From positions 1 to 50,260 of the forward strand of contig JAKSMY010000008.1 in assembly GCA_024400275.1 (NCBI GenBank): a stretch of 50,260 nt of DNA, read 5' to 3'. Shown here piece after piece: positions 8,000 to 16,676 of this stretch; the first letter of the stretch is position 1, and every line of letters begins with the position of its first letter. Both the position numbers and the translations under genes were made by a program. The DNA is from Paludibacteraceae bacterium. Its GTDB lineage: Bacteria; Bacteroidota; Bacteroidia; Bacteroidales; Paludibacteraceae. The notes under the pieces were generated by a model. It was not told where the DNA came from. It was given only the letters and a program-made list of their open reading frames with translations, and ran no database searches.

Positions 8000-8076
8000 C
8001 GGGCAATAAAGGAGACTTTTTGTCCGGAGAGGGCAAAAAGCCAAGAAAGAAAACATAAATTTAAAAATATACCATT

Positions 8077-9201
8077 ATGAAATTTAACGTATCAAGTTCT
8101 AAATTGTTTGCCCAATTGCAGGCACTTAGCCGAGTTATTGCTTCCAAGAATAGCCTTGCTATTTTGGAGGACGTTCTGTTTGACCTGAACGGCAATGTAT
8201 TAACCATGACCGCATCGGACGGAGAGACCACTATTCGTACCGCTATAGACGTTGAAAATGCCGAAGGAACCGGCAAAGTGGCATTTGGCGCCAAACTGAT
8301 GTTGGAGACATTAAAGGAATTTTCAGACCAACCGTTGAGTTTCCTGATCGACGACCAAAACTACGGATTGAACATTACCAGTAGTAACGGTACGTATAGT
8401 TTTGTCGGACAAAACGGCAATGAATATCCCGAAATGGCAGTGGAGGAAGAGCAGAAAAACACCTTTACGATGAATGCCGGCGTACTGCTGAACGCTATCA
8501 ATAAAACTATTTTCTGCACGGCAGACGATGAACTTCGTCCCGTGATGAACGGTATTTACTTTGACCTTCAGGCAGACCGTATCACAATGGTTGCCACTGA
8601 CGCTCATCGTTTGGTACGCTATACCAATACCGCCGTTCATGCTGACGAACCATTAAGTTTTATTTTGCCTAAGAAACCGGCTATTCTGCTGAAAAACGTG
8701 CTCAGCAAAGATGCAGAAGATGTAGTGGTTACTTTTGGTACACGCAACGCTCAATTTGCCTTTGGCCGTACACTGATAGTATGCCGCCAGATAGAAGGAC
8801 GTTTCCCCAATTACAACGCTGTTATTCCTCAAAATAATCAGAATAAAGTAGTTATTGACCGCCAGACATTCCTCAATGCCTGCAAACGTGTGTCCGTATT
8901 TGCCAATACAGGTACCAGCCTGCTCAAATTGGCTTTGACCGAGAACCAAATCAAGATTTCCGCCCAAGATATAGACTTCTCTACCAGTGCCGAAGAGACG
9001 GTAGCATGTTCTTATGCCGCAGCACCGATGGCTATTGGCTTCAAGGCTCCTTTCCTGGTGGAAATCCTTGGACAGATAGAAAGCAGCGAAGTGATGCTCC
9101 AATTATCCGATCCTGCTCGCGCCGGACTGATTGTGCCTGTAGAGAATGAGGAAAACGAGGACATTCTGATGCTGTTGATGCCTATGTTACTGAATGACTA
9201 A
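8077..9201 (+). CDS. dnaN: DNA polymerase III subunit beta (sliding clamp)
   Basis: 374 residues, full length for the family, with the three consecutive clamp domains (opening MKFNVSSSKLFAQLQALSRVIASKN; VATDAHRLVRYT in the second domain). It ends in EDILMLLMPMLLND, the conserved LMP-type C-terminus that lines the binding pocket for clamp partners. It tethers DNA polymerase to DNA during replication. The next gene, an exonuclease, starts 3 nt after the stop. dnaA is not adjacent, so this is not an origin region by gene order. Confidence 0.97.
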   Translation: MKFNVSSSKLFAQLQALSRVIASKNSLAILEDVLFDLNGNVLTMTASDGETTIRTAIDVENAEGTGKVAFGAKLMLETLKEFSDQPLSFLIDDQNYGLNITSSNGTYSFVGQNGNEYPEMAVEEEQKNTFTMNAGVLLNAINKTIFCTADDELRPVMNGIYFDLQADRITMVATDAHRLVRYTNTAVHADEPLSFILPKKPAILLKNVLSKDAEDVVVTFGTRNAQFAFGRTLIVCRQIEGRFPNYNAVIPQNNQNKVVIDRQTFLNACKRVSVFANTGTSLLKLALTENQIKISAQDIDFSTSAEETVACSYAAAPMAIGFKAPFLVEILGQIESSEVMLQLSDPARAGLIVPVENEENEDILMLLMPMLLND

Positions 9202-9204
9202 CGT

Positions 9205-9999
9205 ATGAGATTGCAATTAGATAGACCGTTGGTATTCTTCGACTTGGAGACAACGGGACTGAATATAGCGACAGACCGTATCGTTGAGATAAGTTACCAC
9301 AAAGTTTATCCCAACGGTACGGCAGAAGGCAAGACATTACGTATCAAGCCTATGATGTCGCTGGTGGGCAAAGATATACAAATGCATATCACGGAAGAGG
9401 CTTCGGAAGTACACGGCATATACGACCGGGATTTGGTTGATTGTCCTACTTTCAAAGAAGTGGCTCCGGAATTGGCTTCCATTTTTCGAGATGCCGATAT
9501 AGCCGGGTATAACTCCAACCATTTTGATGTGCCGTTGTTGGCAGAAGAATTTCTCCGTGCCGGTGTGCAGGTGGATTTGATGAAATGCAGTCGCATAGAT
9601 GTATTCACCATCTTCCAACGTAAGGAACCTCGTAACCTGACGGCTGCTTATCAGTTCTACTGCGGTAAAGATTTGACCCAAGCGCACTCCGCTAATGCCG
9701 ACACAATGGCTACCTACGAGGTGCTGATGGCTCAACTGGAGAAATACGAAGATGTGCCTACAACGGTCAAGGAATTGCAGGAATATACAGCCGGTAAGAA
9801 TGAGTTTGCCGACTTTGCAGGACGTATAGCCTTCGATAAGGAAGGAATAGAAATTTTTAATTTTGGTAAATACAAAGGTATGCGTGTAGGAGATGTCTTC
9901 CGTCGTGACACGGGCTATTATGGCTGGCTGATGAACGGCGACTTCCCGCAATATACCAAGAATGTATTTATGCGTATCTATTTAAGTACGAAAGGATGA
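9205..9999 (+). CDS. DnaQ-like 3'-5' exonuclease
   Basis: 264 residues. DEDDh exonuclease motifs are visible: FFDLETTGL (Exo I, D and E), GYNSNHFDVPLL (Exo II, D) and AHSANADTMATYEVL (Exo III, H and D). A C-terminal part (about 215-262, IFNFGKYKGMRVGDVFRRDTGYYGWLMNG) resembles the small DUF3820-like module often fused to these enzymes. It probably acts as proofreading subunit epsilon or as a related repair exonuclease; its place directly behind dnaN supports a replication role. It overlaps the next gene by 4 nt (ATGA). Confidence 0.9.
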   Translation: MRLQLDRPLVFFDLETTGLNIATDRIVEISYHKVYPNGTAEGKTLRIKPMMSLVGKDIQMHITEEASEVHGIYDRDLVDCPTFKEVAPELASIFRDADIAGYNSNHFDVPLLAEEFLRAGVQVDLMKCSRIDVFTIFQRKEPRNLTAAYQFYCGKDLTQAHSANADTMATYEVLMAQLEKYEDVPTTVKELQEYTAGKNEFADFAGRIAFDKEGIEIFNFGKYKGMRVGDVFRRDTGYYGWLMNGDFPQYTKNVFMRIYLSTKG

Positions 10000-11969
10000 G
10001 ACCTTTAACTCAACAGGAAATAAACCAAATGCAGGCACAACAGTGTACTGCGGAGGACTGGTCGTTGATTTCCGTTAGCGACAATTTTAATGCCGAATAT
10101 GTGGTAGATACCCATTTTTCAGGACCTATCACAATGGGTGCTTTCAATCGTGAATTCGATTTGCCGGGTGGCGTAAAAGTTCATTCGGGAATCGTTCATG
10201 CCCGTATTCATAATTGCGAGATAGCCGATGATGTCCATCTGCGGAATATCCACAACTACATCGCCAATTACCGCATTGGTAAAGGCACTTGCATTGAGAA
10301 TGTCAATGCCGTTTTGGTAGACGGTTACACTACCTTCGGAAATGGTGTTCGTGTGCCGGTAATGAACGAAGGCGGCGGACGTGAGATACCTATTTTTGAT
10401 CATCTGAGTGCCCATTTGGCATATATTCTGACGCTTTATAGACACCGCACGGAGATGATAAAGACGGTGGATAAGATGATTGACGACTATGCCCAATCGG
10501 TGGGTGCCGAAATGGGAGAGATAGGTGATGAGGTCCGAATAATCAACTGCGGCAGCATAAAAAATGTGCGGATTGGCGATTATGCCCAATTAGGCGGTGC
10601 CAGTCGTCTCAAAAACGGTACCATACTTTCCAACGCTCAAGCTCCTGTCAAATTAGGAAGCGGTGTTAAATGTACGGACTTTATCATATCTTCGGGAGTG
10701 GAGATTTTAGACTCTACCATTGTAGATAAATGTTTTGTGGGACAAGGATGTGTGTTTGATAAACACTATTCGGCAGGAGAAAGCCTTTTCTTTAGTAACT
10801 GTCAAGGTATGCACGGTGAAGCATGTGCTATTTTTGCAGGACCTTATACCGTGACACACCATAAGTCAACATTGCTGATTGCCGGTATGTTCTCGTTCCT
10901 GAACGCAGGGTCGGGCAGCAACCAATCCAACCATATGTATAAATTGGGTCCCATTCACCAAGGCGTAGCTGAACGTGGTGCCAAAACGACATCTGATTCC
11001 TATCTGCTATGGCCAAGTAAGATAGGTGCCTTTTCGCTCGTTATGGGACGGCACACCCATCATGCTGATACGTCTGCTCTGCCGTTCTCGTATTTGATTG
11101 AGAATAATTCGGAAACGTATGTTGTTCCCGGAGCCAATCTTCGTACGGTAGGGACCGTGCGTGATGCACAGAAATGGCCTAAACGTGACAATCGCAAAGA
11201 CCCCAATAAAATAGACCAAATCAATTTTAATCTTTTGTCTCCATACACGGTACAGAAAATGTATCAGGGTGTGGACGTATTAGATGAATTGGAACATATC
11301 AGCGGAGAGAATACCGACGAATACGGTTATAAGAATTGCAAGATTCGTAATTCCTCGCTGCAACATGGTCGTGAGTTGTATCGCATCGGTATATCCAAGT
11401 TCTTAGGTAACTCACTTATCTCACGTATAGAGAAAAGTACTTTCCATAACTTAGCCGAACTGCGTCGTGCCTTATTGCCTGATACACCTATTGGAAGTGG
11501 AGAGTGGATAGACCTTGCCGGATTGATTGCGCCCAAGAGTGCCGTTGCCACGTTGATGGATGATATTCAAGCCGGAGAAATGACATTGGAAACCATTCAG
11601 CAGCGTTTCAGAGAAATGCATAATCATTATTACTCGTATGAGTGGACGTGGGCGTTGGAGAAATTGGAGCAGGAATGGGGCTGTTCGGTTGAACAGGTAA
11701 CATTAAAGCAACTGTTAAACACCATCGAGGAGTGGCAAAAAGCAGTGGTCGGACTGGATAAGATGGTCTATAATGATGCCAAGAAAGAGTTTGATTTGAA
11801 TAGTCAGACCGGATTTGGCGTAGATGGCGATGCCAGTCAGCGTATGGCAGACTTTGAATCCGTGCGTGGAAGTTTTGAGAATAATCCGTTTGTTCTGGCA
11901 GTCAATGAACATATCGAACGCAAAACACAATTAGGCAATCGTATTCACTCGTTATTATCAACACTTTAA
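9996..11969 (+). CDS. DUF4954 family protein with left-handed beta-helix repeats
   Basis: 657 residues, typical for this Bacteroidota/Spirochaetota family. Hexapeptide-like repeats that build a left-handed beta helix run through the first half (IHNCEIADDVHLRNIHNYIANYRIG; SIKNVRIGDYAQLGGASRLKNG), as in sugar nucleotidyltransferases and acyltransferases. A large central part (GSGSNQSNHMYKLGPIHQG, LWPSKIGAFSLVMGRHTHHADTS) is conserved in the family and has a cluster of histidines. The last 200 residues are helical. The biochemical role is not established. It overlaps the exonuclease start-to-stop by 4 nt, so the two are translationally coupled. Confidence 0.85.
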   Translation: MRPLTQQEINQMQAQQCTAEDWSLISVSDNFNAEYVVDTHFSGPITMGAFNREFDLPGGVKVHSGIVHARIHNCEIADDVHLRNIHNYIANYRIGKGTCIENVNAVLVDGYTTFGNGVRVPVMNEGGGREIPIFDHLSAHLAYILTLYRHRTEMIKTVDKMIDDYAQSVGAEMGEIGDEVRIINCGSIKNVRIGDYAQLGGASRLKNGTILSNAQAPVKLGSGVKCTDFIISSGVEILDSTIVDKCFVGQGCVFDKHYSAGESLFFSNCQGMHGEACAIFAGPYTVTHHKSTLLIAGMFSFLNAGSGSNQSNHMYKLGPIHQGVAERGAKTTSDSYLLWPSKIGAFSLVMGRHTHHADTSALPFSYLIENNSETYVVPGANLRTVGTVRDAQKWPKRDNRKDPNKIDQINFNLLSPYTVQKMYQGVDVLDELEHISGENTDEYGYKNCKIRNSSLQHGRELYRIGISKFLGNSLISRIEKSTFHNLAELRRALLPDTPIGSGEWIDLAGLIAPKSAVATLMDDIQAGEMTLETIQQRFREMHNHYYSYEWTWALEKLEQEWGCSVEQVTLKQLLNTIEEWQKAVVGLDKMVYNDAKKEFDLNSQTGFGVDGDASQRMADFESVRGSFENNPFVLAVNEHIERKTQLGNRIHSLLSTL

Positions 11970-11979
11970 TTCTGGCTTT

Positions 11980-12789
11980 ATCGCATCTCAACTTACCATA
12001 TTAGGAAGTGGCAGTGCTTTGCCCACATGGCAGAACTCGCCGTCTGGACAGATATTGGACTTATGTGACAAGTCTTTTCTAATTGATTGTGGGGAAGGTA
12101 TTCAATTAACAATGCGTCAGATGGGCATACGCACAGCACGTTTGTATAATATTTTTATCTCGCACCTTCATGGAGACCATTGCTTTGGTCTGATAGGTTT
12201 GCTAACCACCTTTGATATGATGGGGCGCACACAGCCACTGCATATATACGCGCACCCCGATCTGGAAAAGATGCTGCGGCCATTGATGGATTATCACATG
12301 GCAGAGATGAAATACGAAGTGGTTTTTCATGCTATCAACCCACGTAAGCGAGAGGTTATCTTTGAGGATAGAACAGTTACGGTAGAGACTATTCCGCTGA
12401 AACATAAAGTGCCAACTTGCGGTTTCCTTTTCTATGAACATCATCGCTGTAAGGATAAAGAAACGGGAGCCTTGAGTTATGAAACCCGTAAACGCTACGC
12501 TTATTGCAGCGATACGATGTATAAGGAGAATAATGTGCCACAATTAGAGGGGGTAGATGTCCTTTTCCATGAGGCAACTTTTACCGACGAATGGGAATCC
12601 CGCTGTTCATTGACCATGCACTCTACGGCTCGTCAGGCTGCCACGATGGCACTTAAAGCCCACGTGGGGAAATTGATTATAGGACATTATTCTTCCCGTG
12701 AAGATAATCACCAAGTCTTTTTGCAACAGGCGCAAGAGGTGTTCCCCAATACGTTGCTTGCTATTGAACGACAGAGTTATGAAATCTAA
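11980..12789 (+). CDS. rnz: Ribonuclease Z (start codon non-canonical)
   Basis: The metallo-beta-lactamase-fold endonuclease that matures tRNA 3' ends. Zn-binding motif SHLHGDHCFGL (HxHxDH), then YCSDT, LFHEATF and IIGHYSSR, all expected. The family N-terminus LTILGSGSALPT is encoded from 11992 onward, upstream of the first canonical start (TTG at 12019), which would delete this glycine-rich loop. No in-frame ATG, GTG or TTG exists between the DUF4954 stop and that point; the only good candidate is ATC at 11980, 10 nt after the upstream stop, giving 269 residues. Translation may be coupled to the upstream gene, or a start codon may be mutated or misread. radA begins inside its 3' end. Confidence 0.85.
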   Translation: MASQLTILGSGSALPTWQNSPSGQILDLCDKSFLIDCGEGIQLTMRQMGIRTARLYNIFISHLHGDHCFGLIGLLTTFDMMGRTQPLHIYAHPDLEKMLRPLMDYHMAEMKYEVVFHAINPRKREVIFEDRTVTVETIPLKHKVPTCGFLFYEHHRCKDKETGALSYETRKRYAYCSDTMYKENNVPQLEGVDVLFHEATFTDEWESRCSLTMHSTARQAATMALKAHVGKLIIGHYSSREDNHQVFLQQAQEVFPNTLLAIERQSYEI

Positions 12790-14149
12790 CCTTACATACG
12801 AGTGCACTTCCTGTGGTGCCAAAGTTCCACAGATGTTGGGGCGTTGCCCTGTTTGTGGTGAGTGGGGGACAATAGTAGAGAGTGTTGCAAGCGATTCGAC
12901 CAAATCCAAACTTCACCGTTTTACAGGAAAGACGAATAACGCTCCCCGTCGCTTTCATGAGATAGAGGCGCAGGCTGAAACGCGTATTGATATGCGTTGC
13001 AGTGAATTGAATCGTGTGTTAGGTGGTGGCTTGGTGCCGGGAAGTTTGGTCTTATTGGGAGGCGAACCCGGAATAGGCAAATCAACCCTTGTTCTGCAAG
13101 TGCTCATGCAGATGGGAGACCACAAGACATTATACGCCAGCGGTGAGGAATCGGAACGCCAACTGAAACTGCGTGCAGAACGTCTGACCGGTAATCCCGA
13201 AAATCTATATATTGTTAGCGAAACAAGTTTGGAGCATATCTTGCAGATGGCTAAAGATTTGCAGCCGGAAATAGTAGTGATTGACAGTATCCAGACTATC
13301 GGAACAGAAGCCATCGATTCTTCGATTGGTTCGCTTAGTCAGGTGCGAGAATGTGCTGCACGCATTCTGGAGTTTGCCAAGTTGGAGAATATACCTTTCT
13401 TAATTGTTGGGCATATCACCAAAGATGGCAGTTTGGCAGGACCCAAGGTGTTGGAGCATATTGTGGATACGGTACTGCAGTTCGAAGGTGACCAGCATTA
13501 TTTCTATCGCATTTTGCGTGCCCAAAAGAACCGTTTTGGTTCAACGTCTGAATTAGGTATTTTTGAGATGCGGCAAGACGGATTGCGCGAAGTAACCAAC
13601 CCCAGTGAATTATTATTGTCGTCAAATCATGACGGACTAAGTGGCATAGCTGTTGCTGCCGCTGTTGAGGGAGTTCGTCCCTTGCTGATTGAGGTGCAGG
13701 CCTTGGTTTCTACGGCTGCTTATGGTACACCGCAACGTTCATCTACCGGCTTTGATAGCAGGCGACTGAATATGCTATTGGCGGTTTTGGAAAAACGTGT
13801 GGGATTCAAATTGGCAATGAAAGATGTCTTTATCAATATTGCCGGAGGAATACGGGTAAACGATCCGGCTATTGATTTGCCCGTTCTGGCAGCCGTGCTA
13901 TCGTCTAATATGGATATACCGCTTCCGTCAGATACTTGTATGACAGGCGAGGTGGGCTTGTCCGGAGAGATTCGCCCGGTTAATCGTATCGAACAGCGTA
14001 TTCAAGAAGCGCAAAAACTTGGTTTCAAGCGTATTCTCATTCCTGCCGACCAAGCCTCTGCAATACAATCGTCTAACGCTACTTTGCAGATTTTGCCTGT
14101 TGGTAAAGTAACGGATGCTTTTCGTCTTCTTTTTAATGCTAAGCAGTAA
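12779..14149 (+). CDS. radA: DNA repair protein RadA/Sms
   Basis: The start is the ATG at 12779 (MKSNLTYECTSCG), overlapping the rnz stop by 11 nt; the longer frame lacks family sequence. 456 residues. The N-terminal zinc finger has two CxxC pairs (CTSCG, CPVCG), then the RecA-like ATPase with Walker A GEPGIGKST and the RadA-specific KNRFGSTSE motif, then a Lon-protease-like C-terminal domain (GGIRVNDPAIDLPVLAAVLSS, GEVGLSGEIRPV). It promotes branch migration in recombinational repair. Its last 11 nt overlap the convergent miaB gene. Confidence 0.96.
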   Translation: MKSNLTYECTSCGAKVPQMLGRCPVCGEWGTIVESVASDSTKSKLHRFTGKTNNAPRRFHEIEAQAETRIDMRCSELNRVLGGGLVPGSLVLLGGEPGIGKSTLVLQVLMQMGDHKTLYASGEESERQLKLRAERLTGNPENLYIVSETSLEHILQMAKDLQPEIVVIDSIQTIGTEAIDSSIGSLSQVRECAARILEFAKLENIPFLIVGHITKDGSLAGPKVLEHIVDTVLQFEGDQHYFYRILRAQKNRFGSTSELGIFEMRQDGLREVTNPSELLLSSNHDGLSGIAVAAAVEGVRPLLIEVQALVSTAAYGTPQRSSTGFDSRRLNMLLAVLEKRVGFKLAMKDVFINIAGGIRVNDPAIDLPVLAAVLSSNMDIPLPSDTCMTGEVGLSGEIRPVNRIEQRIQEAQKLGFKRILIPADQASAIQSSNATLQILPVGKVTDAFRLLFNAKQ

Positions 14150-15521
14150 CGATGTGTCCTTTCAGTGTAGCCGCTGAGGCTTCTTCGATTTGGACCATCA
14201 CAAACTCACCGATATGTCTTCCTTCTCGAGGGAAAACGACTGTTTTATAGGTGCCTGTTCTTCCGTACATATCCTCATGACTGCGTTTGCTGTATCCTTC
14301 TACCAGTACCTCTACCGTCTTACCTATTTCGCGTTGGTTGCTGGCAAGTGACAATTCGTTTTGTAGGGCTATGATTTCGTTCAAACGGCGCACTTTTTCT
14401 TCTTCCGGTATATTGTCAGGATACACTTTGCTCGCGCGCGTGCCCGGGCGTTCCGAATATTTAAACATAAAGGCGGTATCAAAACCTACCTTACGCATCA
14501 GACTGAGTGTCTGCTCATGATCTTCTATTGTCTCACTGTGGAATCCGCAGAAAACATCTGTCCCGATGGTGGCTTCCGGCAAGATACGCCGGATGGCGGC
14601 AATGCGGTCCAAATACCACTCGCGGGTGTATTTGCGGTTCATAATATCCAAGATGCGGTTGCTGCCGCTTTGAACGGGCAGGTGAATAAACTTGCACAAG
14701 TTCTTATGCCGACTGATAGCCTCTAATGTCTTGTCGGACATATCTTTGGGGTGCGATGTCGTAAAACGTACACGCATATCCGGCACGGCATCGGCTACCA
14801 ATTCAAGCAGTTGCGGGAAATCCACATCGTGCATTGTGCATTGTGCATTGTCAACCGAAACAAAGTGATATGAGTTGACGTTCTGACCAAGTAGCGTAAC
14901 TTCCTTGTAACCTTTGGCTTGCAGGTCTTTGACTTCAGCAAGAATACTCTCCACGTCGCGACTGCGTTCCCGTCCTCGGGTATAAGGTACCACACAATAG
15001 GAGCAGAAATTATTGCATCCGCGCATGATGCTGACAAAGCCCGATATACTCTTGCCTATTCGTGCCGGGATAATGTCCCGATAAGTCTCGGTTGTGGATA
15101 GTTCAACGTTGACGGCTTTATGTCCCTGTAACGCTTGACCTAACAGATTTGGAATGTCCCAATAGGCATCCGGTCCGGCTACAAAATCCACTTTCCACTT
15201 GTTAATTAACTCTTCGCCCATCCGCTCCGCCATGCAGCCTATGATACCGATGACGGGTTTAGCGAGTTTAGCAGGTTGAGCTGGTTTAGCGAGTTTAGCA
15301 GGTTTAGTTTTGGAGAGGATGGCACGGATTTCCTCAAGACGATGCAAGACTGTCTGTTCGGCTTTGTCGCGTATAGAACATGTATTGAGGATGACGATGT
15401 CCGCCTCCTCAATACATTCTGTCAGTTCGGCTTGGGTGGTCTGCATGATAGCAGCCACCACTTCCGAATCTGCTACGTTCATTTGACATCCGTATGTTTC
15501 AATGTAGAACCTCAGGTTCAT
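14139..15521 (-). CDS. miaB: tRNA-2-methylthio-N6-dimethylallyladenosine synthase
   Basis: 460 residues. N-terminal UPF0004 domain with three cluster cysteines (YGCQM, LNTCSI, IIGCMAE), a radical-SAM CxxxCxxC (RGCNNFCSYCVVPYTRGRERSR) and a C-terminal TRAM domain (TVEVLVEGYSKRS..). It methylthiolates A37 of tRNAs that read UNN codons. Two low-complexity insertions are odd: KPAKLAKPAQPAKLAKP, encoded by a 9-bp tandem repeat (15256-15309), sits between cluster cysteines two and three; and VDNAQCTMHDVD, encoded by the CAATGCA repeat (14832-14852), lies after the QNVNSY motif. Both keep the frame and lie in likely loops, so the enzyme is probably active. Confidence 0.96.
   Translation of the reverse strand: MNLRFYIETYGCQMNVADSEVVAAIMQTTQAELTECIEEADIVILNTCSIRDKAEQTVLHRLEEIRAILSKTKPAKLAKPAQPAKLAKPVIGIIGCMAERMGEELINKWKVDFVAGPDAYWDIPNLLGQALQGHKAVNVELSTTETYRDIIPARIGKSISGFVSIMRGCNNFCSYCVVPYTRGRERSRDVESILAEVKDLQAKGYKEVTLLGQNVNSYHFVSVDNAQCTMHDVDFPQLLELVADAVPDMRVRFTTSHPKDMSDKTLEAISRHKNLCKFIHLPVQSGSNRILDIMNRKYTREWYLDRIAAIRRILPEATIGTDVFCGFHSETIEDHEQTLSLMRKVGFDTAFMFKYSERPGTRASKVYPDNIPEEEKVRRLNEIIALQNELSLASNQREIGKTVEVLVEGYSKRSHEDMYGRTGTYKTVVFPREGRHIGEFVMVQIEEASAATLKGHIVTA
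14832..14852. repeat. CAATGCA-type micro-repeat, copy 2 (inside miaB)
   Basis: The inverse copy of the 21 bp at 7038-7058, read in frame as DNAQCTMH within miaB. From memory, NAQCTMH-type peptides recur in Bacteroidota proteins, which would fit a dispersed micro-repeat that tolerates insertion into genes. Confidence 0.9.
15256..15309. repeat. Six 9-bp tandem units inside miaB
   Basis: Units GGTTTAGCG, AGTTTAGCA, GGTTGAGCT, GGTTTAGCG, AGTTTAGCA, GGTTTAGTT: a 27-bp triplet repeated twice. Reverse-complemented they match the six 9-bp units upstream of gyrB (41482-41535; core GCTAAAC / GCTCAAC). In miaB they encode a Lys-Pro-Ala-rich loop. Confidence 0.9.
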
Positions 15522-15522
15522 G

Positions 15523-15554
15523 GTGAATCGGTAAATCGGTGAGTCGGTAAATCG
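15523..15554. repeat. Four 8-bp tandem units filling the nagB-miaB spacer
   Basis: GTGAATCG, GTAAATCG, GTGAGTCG, GTAAATCG. They occupy almost exactly the whole 34-nt gap between the nagB stop and the miaB ATG. Confidence 0.85.
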
Positions 15555-15555
15555 A

Positions 15556-16365
15556 TTAGAGAAGTGACTGAGGGTCGAGATTGTTTTTCTCGATGTCTTT
15601 GAAATAGCGATAAGTACCTACTTTGAGTTCATCGCAAGCAAGGTCGTCGCAGACGATAATACCGTGTTGGTGCATCTGCAAGGCGCTAACCGTCCACATG
15701 TGCGAGATAGGTTTCTCAATAACATGCAGCAGGGCGCGTGCTTTGTTGTGGCCATTCACCAGAATAAGCACTTCCTTGGCATCCATGACAGTACCTACAC
15801 CTACGGTTAAAGCCGTTTTGGGCACTTTATTGACATCGTTGTCAAAGAAACGGCTATTGGCAATAATGGTGTCGGTCGTCAGTTCTTTTTTGCGTGTACG
15901 GCTGGTGAGTGAACTGCCCGGCTCGTTAAAGGCGATATGTCCGTCAGGACCGATGCCGCCAAGGAACAGGTCTATACCGCCGTAGTTCTTGATTTTCTCC
16001 TCGTAGCGGGCGCATTCTGCCTCCAAATCGGCTGCGTTGCCGTTCAGGATATTGACATTTTCTTTCTTGATGTCAATATGCGAGAAGAAATTATTCCACA
16101 TAAAACTGTGATAACTCTCGGGGTGTTCTTCGGGTAAACCTACATACTCGTCCATATTGAAGGTTACTACATTTCGGAAACTAACTTTTCCGCTTTGGTT
16201 CAGTTTAATCAGTTCCCGATACATGCCCAAAGGACTCGACCCTGTCGGGAGACCTAAAACGAACGGATTGCTCTCCTTGGGTTGGAAAGCGTTGATTTTT
16301 TTTGCTACGTAATTAGCTGCCCATTGGGACATCAAATCGTAGTCTTTTTCGATAATAACTCGCAT
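15556..16365 (-). CDS. nagB: Glucosamine-6-phosphate deaminase
   Basis: 269 residues, full length. It converts glucosamine-6-phosphate to fructose-6-phosphate and ammonia. Family motifs: [15 protein letters not shown] (phosphate loop), [12 protein letters not shown] (catalytic Asp), [18 protein letters not shown] (His). It stands 34 nt upstream of miaB on the same strand. Its own upstream DNA carries a relic of the glgB 3' end (16404-16450), so it was probably once the second gene of a glgB-nagB transcript and now uses a promoter at the end of the inserted element. Confidence 0.96.
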   Translation of the reverse strand: MRVIIEKDYDLMSQWAANYVAKKINAFQPKESNPFVLGLPTGSSPLGMYRELIKLNQSGKVSFRNVVTFNMDEYVGLPEEHPESYHSFMWNNFFSHIDIKKENVNILNGNAADLEAECARYEEKIKNYGGIDLFLGGIGPDGHIAFNEPGSSLTSRTRKKELTTDTIIANSRFFDNDVNKVPKTALTVGVGTVMDAKEVLILVNGHNKARALLHVIEKPISHMWTVSALQMHQHGIIVCDDLACDELKVGTYRYFKDIEKNNLDPQSLL

Positions 16366-16403
16366 TGTTTTGATTTTTTGTTTAATTAATTTTCAGTAGT
16401 TTA

Positions 16404-16450
16404 TTAATTAATCTGCTCGAGTACTACTGCCGAACGAGCAGGTAAATATA
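16404..16450 (-). pseudogene. Displaced 3' end of glgB left of the insertion
   Basis: On the minus strand this reads YLPARSAVVLE followed by QIN and TAA (stop at 16404-16406). The first part is identical in DNA to the current glgB end (20669-20703), where it continues KID-TAG. It is therefore the old tail of glgB, cut off by the insertion, and lies 38 nt before the nagB start codon. Confidence 0.85.
16416..16450. repeat. Left 35-bp direct repeat (att-like)
   Basis: Begins CTCGAGTACTAC and ends GGTAAATATA. Identical over 35 bp to 20669-20703; the flanks diverge immediately on both sides. Confidence 0.95.
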
Positions 16451-16476
16451 ACGATTATTCTTTAACAAGAATCGTG

Positions 16477-16508
16477 CAAATTTACAATTTTTTTCTGATA
16501 TATACAAT
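16477..16508 (-). promoter_or_regulatory. Possible nagB promoter at the element's left end
   Basis: Minus strand: ATTG (imperfect -33) at 16508-16505, a 20-nt spacer, TAAATTTG at 16484-16477. It lies inside the inserted element and would restore transcription to nagB after separation from glgB. Confidence 0.45.
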
Positions 16509-16534
16509 TTTTTTTGTAATTTTTGTCATAATTA

Positions 16535-16566
16535 TTTGTACAATTGCCTAAAATACTGTATCTTTG
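16535..16566 (+). promoter_or_regulatory. Promoter of the Xre-type gene and its structured leader
   Basis: TTTG at 16535-16538, a 20-nt spacer, TATCTTTG at 16559-16566. Transcription would start near 16573 and give a leader of about 250 nt that contains the long hairpin at 16677-16795. Confidence 0.75.
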
Positions 16567-16676
16567 CAATGTCAAAATTATAATAAGATGTAAAAATGAG
16601 TATATTATCCAAATAACAATTAGATAGAAAAATAGAAATTTTTTGATAAGATAACGATAAAGCGTTAGCTAATTCG

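Noticed and set aside
7110..8036. Longer murI start at 8036
   Set aside because: The extension crosses both divergent promoters and adds a non-conserved, Phe/Cys-rich stretch before MKIGVFDSGYGG.
8000..9201. Replication origin near dnaN
   Set aside because: No dnaA, no DnaA-box cluster seen, and the neighbours (murI, radA, rnz) are not an origin context.
9337..9951. A 204-codon open frame antisense to the DnaQ-like exonuclease
   Set aside because: Shadow of a gene with clear DEDDh motifs; no family features in the translation.
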